A DNA stretch of 6,607 nt, taken from NCBI GenBank assembly GCA_002309855.1, contig DBYD01000019.1, forward strand, positions 18,740-25,346. Direction: 5' to 3'. Source of the DNA: Bacteroidales bacterium UBA1195. GTDB taxonomy: Bacteria > Bacteroidota > Bacteroidia > Bacteroidales > WCHB1-69. This document shows positions 1 through 6,022 of the stretch, one piece after another. The notes below the pieces were generated by a model. That model searched no databases and had not been told where the DNA came from. It saw only the letters and a program-made list of their open reading frames with translations. The position numbers and the translations under genes were made by a program. The first letter of the stretch is position 1. Each line of letters starts with the position of its first letter.

Positions 1-180
1 CTGCCCGCCTACCACAACCTGGAGACGCAGGTTGGACGCGATGTGAACAAACAGTTCGGCTTGGACGGCATTGAGGTGACCGAGGAGGTGTTCGAGAGCG
101 AGAATTCGATCGTTTTCGACGAGGCCGAAAACCGCATGCACACCATCAAGGCGGTAATGGTTGCCACATTGGGAGACTAA
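1..180 (+). CDS. 3' end of an unidentified protein-coding gene (partial)
   Basis: An open frame runs from the left edge to a TAA stop at 178-180, giving the last 59 residues of a protein that begins outside the window. The fragment is soluble-looking and acidic, with 12 Asp/Glu against 4 Lys/Arg. It starts LPAYHNLETQVGRD and ends HTIKAVMVATLGD, and I see no membrane segment. I do not recognise the family and assign no function. That the frame is real is supported by its open reading in frame 1, third-position GC preference like that of the other genes here, and a strong intrinsic terminator 27 bases after the stop. The gene is convergent with tamB, whose stop codon lies 51 bases away. It could be the tail of a cytoplasmic enzyme or the soluble tail of a larger protein. 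Confidence 0.8.
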   Translation: MPAYHNLETQVGRDVNKQFGLDGIEVTEEVFESENSIVFDEAENRMHTIKAVMVATLGD

Positions 181-203
181 ACTGTTAAGAATTGTGTTTA
201 GTC
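175..203. repeat. 8-bp perfect inverted repeat spanning the stop codon
   Basis: GACTAAAC (175-182) is the exact reverse complement of GTTTAGTC (196-203), separated by a 13-base loop. The left arm contains the last codon and the TAA stop of the upstream gene. The right arm ends 4 bases before the GC-rich terminator stem. It could form a weak RNA hairpin just upstream of the terminator and help protect the 3' end, or it could be chance. No T-run follows it on either strand, so it is not a terminator by itself. Confidence 0.45.
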
Positions 204-207
204 ATTG

Positions 208-233
208 GGCGGCCGCAAGGCCGCCTTTTTTTT
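208..233 (+). terminator. Rho-independent terminator of the upstream plus-strand gene
   Basis: A perfect 7-bp stem, GGCGGCC (208-214) with GGCCGCC (219-225), closes a GCAA loop that fits the stable GNRA tetraloop class. An uninterrupted run of 8 T follows (226-233). This is a textbook intrinsic terminator for plus-strand transcription. The last two T of the run (232-233) are also part of the reversed tamB stop codon. On the minus strand the stem would be followed by CAATGAC, with no T-run, so it should not act efficiently as the tamB terminator. Confidence 0.9.
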
Positions 234-3200
234 ATTTCCTGTTACGGGTGAAGAGTCCTTTCAGGTTGTCGAAATCCTTGGTGAAAGAGAAGCCGATGCC
301 CTGGTAGTAGGGGACATCGGAATAGGCGGCGGAGAGCACATCGTAGTAGTTGGCCATGTTGAAGGCCTTGATGCGAAGCGAGCCGTCGCTGGTGATCTTG
401 TATTCGAAAATGATGTCGCCCACCACGTTGCCGGCCACCGCCTGCCGTTCGTTCTGGCTGTTGTTGTCCCCATAGATGTCCAGATTTCCGCGTATGACCA
501 ACCGGTTCTCCATAAGGTTGGTGGAGAGCTGGATATTGTATTCGTCCCCGTTGGTGACACCGTCGCCCGGGCGGTATTGGAACCCCACGTTGACATTGTC
601 GGTCAGGGTGGAGACGGTTTTTTGGAGGTAATGGGAGAATAATTCGCTCAAGGAATGGCCGATACCATAGTTGACGTTGTTCTCCCCATCAGGATTCTGC
701 ACGTCGAAACGGCCCAACAGCATCAGGGAGAAGGCCTGTCGGAACATGTTCTCCTTGTCGGTGGTGTCGAGGGTGTTGTAGACCATCGATCGTATCGATT
801 CGTCGACGTTGTCCAGACGGATGTCGAAATCAAACTCCGGATTCAGCAGTTCGCCCTTCAGACGCAGTCCCGTGGAAACCGGCACGGAGCGGTAGGATGA
901 TGTTACCGAGGATTCGCCAAGCAGGCTTGTGATGGAGGTTTTTGTGGTGTAGATTGCACGGACGTTCATCTCGCCTTTGTCAGGTTGGCCGTTCCAATTG
1001 ATTGTGCTGCCGTTCTCTATGGAGAGGGAACGGGTGAACACATTTCCAAGGGCAAGGTCAATGTTGCCTTCGTTGAGTATATAGCTTCCATACATTTCAA
1101 ACGGGCGTTCCGGTTGCAGCTCCATGCGGATGCTGCCGGTTCCGTTGCCGATGATTGTGCCGCCAATGGAGGGGTCAAGTACCACCTTCAGTGTGGCTTC
1201 CGGAGTAACGTCAAGATTGAAAAGCAGATGGGTTCTGGTAGTGCGTGCCTGTTCGTATTCCGTATTGTCCGTGCTCTTTTCCATGTAATACGGCTTTTCA
1301 AAAATGATGTAGGATTGCTGATGTTCAGTGTTGGCTCCTTTGTTGAGAAGGACGGAAATGTAGGTTTGCTTGTCGGTCCGCATGTTTCCGGAGAGGTATA
1401 AATCGCCTTGTGGCAGCAACCGCAGACGGATAGTGCCGGTGCCAAAGGCCTTGCCGTAAAACAGGTCGTTGTCACGGTAGTCGGTGTTCAACACCATGGT
1501 GTTTTCGGTGCGGATGTCCAAACGGACACCCCATTGTTTCAGTTTGTGATGGGTGATCACCCCATTCAGATACGCCGGATGCCCTTGGATGTCACTGCAT
1601 TGCAGATTGTTTAGCTGGAATGCCGAATCCTTTATTATAATATCTTGGTCTTTAATATGATATAATGTATTGATGTATCCAATTTGCATGGATGCTTCAT
1701 CGATGTGCAGATTGCCGGAAATGGCAGCTTGTTGTACCGGACCGGTGATGTGGAGTCTGCCGGAAGCGGTGCCTTCCGTCATGCTGGCAAAGGAGGAGAG
1801 GTATGGGGCTATGGTGTGGAGGTTAAATGTACGGATTTCACCGTTCAAATCAATTTGTTTGCTGTCAGGCTGATAGTTTCCGTGCAGGTGAATGGTGGGA
1901 GCTGAATCCTGAAGCGGGAACAGTTTGGCTTGCAGTCGGATTTGCTTATCCTCCTCCTGCCAGTAGGCATTGCTTTGCAACTGTCCGTAAGCCACCTCGT
2001 TGAAGACTAGGGAATCGATGTTCATTCGGGTGGATAGCTGGAGTTTGCTGTGCTGGTTTGCCAGATGCAGTTCTCCGGTTGCGATGCCACCCAAAGAGAG
2101 ACCATAAGGCAGGAGCAGCAATTCAAGCTCTGAGAGGTGCAAGTTCCGGGTCTGTAGGTTCACAAGGCTGGTCTGTTGTGGGCTGTGCATGCCCTCCAAC
2201 GTCACGGACTGCTCTCCTGAATTCATCTGGAACCGGTTGATTTTTATACTGTTCTTTTCAAGTGTAATCTCATTTCCCGGTTCAATTACAAACGGTTCCT
2301 GATGCAGGCACAGCTTCCCTTGCTGTATTTGCAGTATGCATTCCTCAAACCGTTCGAAGCGTATGCTTCCTGTCAGGTCCACATAGGGCGACAGCATGTT
2401 GCCGGAGGGATGGTTCAGTAACCGGAATTGGGCCGTATCATTGAAACAATTCAATTGCAGCTGAAGCTGTTCTAACTGTGAAAGGCTGTCGCTGTTATTC
2501 CAGAACATTTGTTCGCAACTGGCCGCCAATCGTAGTGTGTCATTTTCGTTGTCACTTTTGATGCTGCAATTTTCCCATCGGATCTGTTTCCATCCGAGGG
2601 CAGTGATGTCCGACTGCATCCACCACTTTTGCTCCGGTTCCGAATAATAGGCGTCCATGGAGCAGGCCCCGCCGATGTGAAGGTTGGGTAACAGCCTTTC
2701 CAGCAGCCGTATGGGTTGTTTCATCGTGACAGCAAGGTTGAATGTGGTGTAATCCGGTACTTCGGCAAGATTTTTACCAATGCTGTGCGGAAGGTGTTGT
2801 TGGGCCAGCCGGGTCAGGCAGCTGGGAATGTCAGCCAGCCGTAACTTGCCTGAAATGGAGGCTTGTAAAGGTGTGGATCGCAGCTGTAATTCCATATCTC
2901 CATTTTCTGCTGTGTCGGAAAGCAGTTGGAAGGGTGGAATCCGCACCTTGTTTCCGTTTTCCGTCAGGGAGGCGTTGTTAACCTTGATGACACCGTGGAT
3001 TCCTTGTGAAACCCGGCCGGTCAGGTCAGCCTGGCTGTGCAGTGAGAGAATGGCGTTGGAATCTTCCGGCAGAAAGTGGAACGCACTTAGGTCGAATCGG
3101 TTGAGTTCACCCGCATAATATATTTTGTTTTCCCTGAAATCGACAAATCCATTGATGTCGGCCAGTAGTGCGGAGTCAGGAGAATGTAGTTTGAAGGTCA

Positions 3201-4665
3201 GCCGTTCATCTTCCATGTCCCCATGCAGCATGGCGTTGCAGAGTTCGCGCCCATGTAGGTGCAGGGATTGGATATTCAACCGGTAATCCTCAATGTTGGA
3301 GCCGTTGCCGCTGATTTCCCCCTGGGCGGTCAGGGAACCCAGCATTGGGCTGTGCAGCAAGGGTTGCAACGGGAGTCCCTGGGTCTGGAACCGTGCTTGG
3401 AAATGGCGTGATGCCATGTTGTTGTGGTATATTCCTGAAGCGCGTAGGTTTCCCATGTTGCCGGTGGCCTCCACATCGGCGGTGAAATCGTCGAAGCGTC
3501 CGTGAAAATCTGCAGCACCTTCCCGCACAATCCAGTGCCTCAGTTCTTCCGGCAATTTGAGTGTCCGGCCTCCTGGCAGGTGTAATCCCTCAATTTGCTG
3601 CATGGCGACCGCCATCTCGTCAATCTGGGCATCCCAATATGCGGTGCGTCCATTCTGGATTCCTTCGGTGAACAGGTTTCCGCGCAGATATGTGCTGTCG
3701 TTTAAACGGCAAGAGAACTGTTTGATTTCCAAATGAGAAAGGCTGTTCTCCACTTTACCCTGCAACCGGACGGACACCGGTTCGATTCCTTGCAGGGCAG
3801 GGGTGAAATAGGTGAGGTCGGTGGCGTGGAGCAGCGATGGACGCAATTGGCAACGGAAAAGGACACTGTCATTGAAATCAGAATACTGATGCCAATTGTC
3901 AAAGTCAAAACGGAAATCCATGTCAATGTGACTGCCGCTGATTGCATCAAAGGTTGTGTTCTCCAGATAGAGTTTCCGGCTTGAGACAGTCAGCAGGGTC
4001 TGCAGGTTGCGGATGGTGAAGCCTGAATGCTCCCGGCAGTCAAGGTTGCGGATGTCCAGCAGGCATTCACCTCCAGCCACGGTAATGCTTTTTATCTCCG
4101 CATCAATCTGTTGCAGACGGATGTGGTCATAGTTCCAGACTCCAGCCACATCCTCCTTGCACCTCGCTTCATAGTACCAGATATAGCTTCCGTTTTTCAT
4201 CCTCAGGTCTTCAAAAAGCAGTTTGACAGGCTTTTTTTCCTTGTCAGAGGAGAAAAACTCAAAAAGGAACTTCATGTTGTTCTCCTCTTCGCCTTTGTAT
4301 TTGGCGGTGTAAACCAGCAAATCCTCAACTTCAATTCCGCTGAAGCGCCAGATCCTTTGGGAACGGTTGTGGTGGGGGAGGCGGCTTTTCAGACTGCCTG
4401 CGGCAAACATCGGCTGCTGGTGGCGGTCTTCGATGCGAAGCCCCTCCACGCTGAAATTCAGGTTCCAGTAAAGCCGGAGCTTTTCAATGGCTATTTCTGT
4501 CTGCAATTTTTCGGACAAGATGGCTGCGGCTTTCCGGGCGGCTTTGGTCTGCACGGATGGGATCATGAATACCAGACCGGTTACAAACAGCAGGATGGCT
4601 GCGAACAGCACCACTCCGATAAGTGTCCGGAACAGCCGTCTGGTATGTTTTGCAGCCTTTCCCAT
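232..4665 (-). CDS. tamB: TamB-family translocation and assembly module / inter-membrane bridge protein
   Basis: This 1477-residue protein is anchored in the inner membrane by one N-terminal segment (about residues 14-35), after a basic start (KHTRRLFR). A long beta-rich body with AsmA-like repeats follows. The C-terminal TamB domain (DUF490, PF04357) covers roughly residues 1010-1477. Visible landmarks are FNLDVTPEATL near 1150, GTIIGNGTGS shortly after, YILNEGNIDLALGNVF near 1195, STINWNGQP near 1220 and FRQAFSLMLLGRF near 1310; the end, GIGFSFTKDFDNLKGLF, is typical of Bacteroidota members. Family knowledge: TamB-like proteins span the periplasm, work with a BamA-family partner in outer-membrane protein assembly, and are implicated in phospholipid transport to the outer membrane. 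No TamA/TamL partner is in the window. The start is firm: the clpS TGA lies in the same frame only 9 bases upstream, and the next Met (34) falls inside the membrane segment. The length is normal and the frame is intact. Confidence 0.93.
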   Translation of the reverse strand: MGKAAKHTRRLFRTLIGVVLFAAILLFVTGLVFMIPSVQTKAARKAAAILSEKLQTEIAIEKLRLYWNLNFSVEGLRIEDRHQQPMFAAGSLKSRLPHHNRSQRIWRFSGIEVEDLLVYTAKYKGEEENNMKFLFEFFSSDKEKKPVKLLFEDLRMKNGSYIWYYEARCKEDVAGVWNYDHIRLQQIDAEIKSITVAGGECLLDIRNLDCREHSGFTIRNLQTLLTVSSRKLYLENTTFDAISGSHIDMDFRFDFDNWHQYSDFNDSVLFRCQLRPSLLHATDLTYFTPALQGIEPVSVRLQGKVENSLSHLEIKQFSCRLNDSTYLRGNLFTEGIQNGRTAYWDAQIDEMAVAMQQIEGLHLPGGRTLKLPEELRHWIVREGAADFHGRFDDFTADVEATGNMGNLRASGIYHNNMASRHFQARFQTQGLPLQPLLHSPMLGSLTAQGEISGNGSNIEDYRLNIQSLHLHGRELCNAMLHGDMEDERLTFKLHSPDSALLADINGFVDFRENKIYYAGELNRFDLSAFHFLPEDSNAILSLHSQADLTGRVSQGIHGVIKVNNASLTENGNKVRIPPFQLLSDTAENGDMELQLRSTPLQASISGKLRLADIPSCLTRLAQQHLPHSIGKNLAEVPDYTTFNLAVTMKQPIRLLERLLPNLHIGGACSMDAYYSEPEQKWWMQSDITALGWKQIRWENCSIKSDNENDTLRLAASCEQMFWNNSDSLSQLEQLQLQLNCFNDTAQFRLLNHPSGNMLSPYVDLTGSIRFERFEECILQIQQGKLCLHQEPFVIEPGNEITLEKNSIKINRFQMNSGEQSVTLEGMHSPQQTSLVNLQTRNLHLSELELLLLPYGLSLGGIATGELHLANQHSKLQLSTRMNIDSLVFNEVAYGQLQSNAYWQEEDKQIRLQAKLFPLQDSAPTIHLHGNYQPDSKQIDLNGEIRTFNLHTIAPYLSSFASMTEGTASGRLHITGPVQQAAISGNLHIDEASMQIGYINTLYHIKDQDIIIKDSAFQLNNLQCSDIQGHPAYLNGVITHHKLKQWGVRLDIRTENTMVLNTDYRDNDLFYGKAFGTGTIRLRLLPQGDLYLSGNMRTDKQTYISVLLNKGANTEHQQSYIIFEKPYYMEKSTDNTEYEQARTTRTHLLFNLDVTPEATLKVVLDPSIGGTIIGNGTGSIRMELQPERPFEMYGSYILNEGNIDLALGNVFTRSLSIENGSTINWNGQPDKGEMNVRAIYTTKTSITSLLGESSVTSSYRSVPVSTGLRLKGELLNPEFDFDIRLDNVDESIRSMVYNTLDTTDKENMFRQAFSLMLLGRFDVQNPDGENNVNYGIGHSLSELFSHYLQKTVSTLTDNVNVGFQYRPGDGVTNGDEYNIQLSTNLMENRLVIRGNLDIYGDNNSQNERQAVAGNVVGDIIFEYKITSDGSLRIKAFNMANYYDVLSAAYSDVPYYQGIGFSFTKDFDNLKGLFTRNRK

Positions 4666-4674
4666 CCTCTCTAC

Positions 4675-4947
4675 TCAGATTATTTTGACCGTCAGTCCAC
4701 GCAGGGTAAGTTTTTCGGCTATAGGCGCCAGCCGCTCATATCCGCCGTGCTTCACGTCGCATTTGCCGAAGCAGTGTGCAATCCAGGTGCATTGCAGCGC
4801 CTGCTCATAACTGTGTCCGCAGCATTCCATCAGGCTGTCAATGACAAAATCAAAGGTGTTGGTGTTGTCGTTGTACAGCATCAGGGTGCAGCCTTCGTCC
4901 GAAAGCAGCTGCTCCTGTAGTTCGCATTCGCTCTCCGGCCTGTTCAT
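4675..4947 (-). CDS. clpS: ClpS-family adaptor of the Clp protease (N-degron recognition)
   Basis: The 90-residue product matches the small ClpS fold: LMLYNDN at 22-28, TFDFVID at 31-37, and helix-turn residues around TWIAHCFGK at 54-62. ClpS proteins hand substrates with bulky hydrophobic N-terminal residues to the ClpA/ClpC unfoldase for ClpP degradation in the cytoplasm. Aligned by eye to E. coli ClpS, pocket residue Asn34 is Asn26 here and His66 is His58. The acidic residue at E. coli Asp36 is Asn28, which is unusual. Met62 of the E. coli pocket gate aligns with Thr54. Seven Cys (8, 20, 42, 43, 53, 59, 63) is a high count for a cytosolic protein of this size. The N-terminal extension before the core is short (about 20 residues). 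The start lies 1 base after the stop of the DUF4468 gene, so coupled translation is likely. A degenerate ClpS-like paralogue is possible. Confidence 0.85.
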   Translation of the reverse strand: MNRPESECELQEQLLSDEGCTLMLYNDNTNTFDFVIDSLMECCGHSYEQALQCTWIAHCFGKCDVKHGGYERLAPIAEKLTLRGLTVKII

Positions 4948-4948
4948 G

Positions 4949-5518
4949 CTACCAGTCGTCTTTTACCTCCTCTTTCGGCTCCATGCCGTTTTCAAGGCTT
5001 TCTATCAGTGCTTTAATGTTGGTGTCCACCTCTTCCAAATGCTTGTTGCGAACTGGCGTCCACTCAGGCTTGCTGCTGTCCAGCCATTGCTCGCAGGCTT
5101 GGGTGACCTGTCCGTTCTTGCAGGTGAAGTTGGTGATAGTGTAGCGGTAGCGTCCGTCACGTGCCTCTATTTTAAGTTCATAAGTTACAATACCAGCCAT
5201 CACCTCCGTTTTGCCGTCTTTGGCCGTTGTGTGGATTTTCATGTTGCTGCGGCATACAATCACCCCCTTTTCCTTGTCGGCGGTCTGTATCACTTTGGTG
5301 GGGTTCTGGAAGAAATGTTTCGCCCATTCAAATGCGCGGTCATACAATACTGCAGGCTCCGCTTTCATCGGAACAACATCCTGGTAGGTTATCAGTTTTG
5401 TCTGTTCGCTCACAGGCATGGGGTAGACCTCCACGGGTTCCCCCTTTTTCTGGCCGAAGGCCTGGATGCTGGCGAAGGCTGCCAGCATTATCACTAATGT
5501 TCTGATGCTTTTGTTCAT
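4949..5518 (-). CDS. Secreted DUF4468-type protein of unknown function
   Basis: The 189-residue protein begins with a clear Sec signal peptide: Lys3 and Arg6, then a hydrophobic core LVIMLAAFASI, then an AFG-Q junction at about 22/23. There is no lipobox cysteine, so a soluble periplasmic (or outer-face) protein is expected. The mature region from about residue 40 to 132 resembles DUF4468, with an AFEWAKHFFQNP helix at 62-73, an acidic turn with DKEKGVIVCR at 81-90, and a strand pair ending GRYRYTITNFT at 122-132. DUF4468 is reported to have a TBP-like fold and no known function. The tail is strongly charged (KEEVKDDW). The gene sits 2 bases after folA and 1 base before clpS, inside the operon. 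Confidence is good for secretion and moderate for the family name. Confidence 0.75.
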   Translation of the reverse strand: MNKSIRTLVIMLAAFASIQAFGQKKGEPVEVYPMPVSEQTKLITYQDVVPMKAEPAVLYDRAFEWAKHFFQNPTKVIQTADKEKGVIVCRSNMKIHTTAKDGKTEVMAGIVTYELKIEARDGRYRYTITNFTCKNGQVTQACEQWLDSSKPEWTPVRNKHLEEVDTNIKALIESLENGMEPKEEVKDDW

Positions 5519-5520
5519 GG

Positions 5521-6018
5521 CTATCCGTTTTTTCTTTTTACATATACTTGGAATGTGAATGCGCAGCAGTGGTTTTCGTCCGCAGGGTGCGGCTCTTCGG
5601 AAACGAGCTGCCAGTCCTTTTCGTCAATTTGCGGGAAAAAGACATCCGCGTCCGGAAATTCCGCCTGCATCCGTGTGATGTACAGCTTGTCGCACAGGGG
5701 GAAGAACTGCCGGTAGATGGAGGCGCCGCCCATGATGAAGACCTCCTCTTCTGACGGGCACAGCTCCATCGCCTCCTCAATGGAGTAGGCCATTTCAGCC
5801 CCTTCGTAGCTTTTGTCCTTTTCTAACGTGAGCACAATGTTGCGGCGGTTTGGCAGCGGACGCTTCGGCAGTGAGAACCATGTGTTCTCGCCCATCAGCA
5901 CGGCGTGGCCCGCCGTTGTGCGCTTAAAGTGCTTCAGATCGTCCGGCAGGTGGCAGAGCAGCTGGTTTTTCCGGCCAATCTCATAATTTTTTCCGATTGC
6001 GACTATGATTGACAGCAT
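5521..6018 (-). CDS. folA: Dihydrofolate reductase, chromosomal type I
   Basis: The 165-residue product aligns along its whole length with E. coli DHFR (159 residues), and residues 1-51 keep the same numbering. It reduces dihydrofolate to tetrahydrofolate with NADPH in the cytoplasm, the trimethoprim target. Visible landmarks are IIVAIGKNYEIG (Met20-loop region), catalytic Asp27 in HLPDDL, Phe31, the MG-x-x-T motif at 42-46, RPLPNRRNIVL at 53-63 (with the Arg equivalent to E. coli Arg57), FIMGGASIY at 94-102 (NADPH-binding Gly-Gly) and KLYITRM at 111-117. Two usually conserved positions differ: Trp22 is Cys (LLCHLP) and Arg44 is Glu (MGENTW). The start at 6018 gives the canonical N-terminus, 4 bases after the glyS stop; the DUF4468 gene starts 2 bases after its own stop. 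The frame is intact, so a functional but atypical enzyme is the best reading. Confidence 0.95.
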   Translation of the reverse strand: MLSIIVAIGKNYEIGRKNQLLCHLPDDLKHFKRTTAGHAVLMGENTWFSLPKRPLPNRRNIVLTLEKDKSYEGAEMAYSIEEAMELCPSEEEVFIMGGASIYRQFFPLCDKLYITRMQAEFPDADVFFPQIDEKDWQLVSEEPHPADENHCCAFTFQVYVKRKNG

Positions 6019-6022
6019 GGCG

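Noticed and set aside
205..642. Plus-strand open frame starting within the terminator region and antisense to the tamB 3' end
   Set aside because: It would begin inside the terminator stem region, and it is antisense to the conserved TamB C-terminal domain, so it is a shadow.
1629..1676. AT-rich patch inside tamB that resembles a promoter region
   Set aside because: It encodes an ordinary Ile/Lys/Asp-rich stretch (YHIKDQDIIIKD) in an intact frame, and I found no Bacteroides-type TAnnTTTG element with a properly spaced TTG on the minus strand.
4027..4920. Long plus-strand open frame of 297 codons antisense to the tamB 5' end and clpS
   Set aside because: It spans parts of two well-supported minus-strand genes, shows no recognisable domain, and its composition is what the reverse frame of GC-preferring codons yields. 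It is a shadow frame.
4965..4972. Perfect GAGGAGGT on the minus strand ahead of clpS, a possible Shine-Dalgarno site
   Set aside because: It lies 17 bases from the ATG, too far for normal use, and is explained by the Glu-Glu-Val codons of the preceding gene. Bacteroidota rarely depend on such sites.
4841..5497. Plus-strand open frame of 218 codons antisense to clpS and the DUF4468 gene
   Set aside because: Its hydrophobic runs mirror charged codons on the real strand; there is no known domain, and the minus-strand genes beneath it have signal peptide and family motifs.
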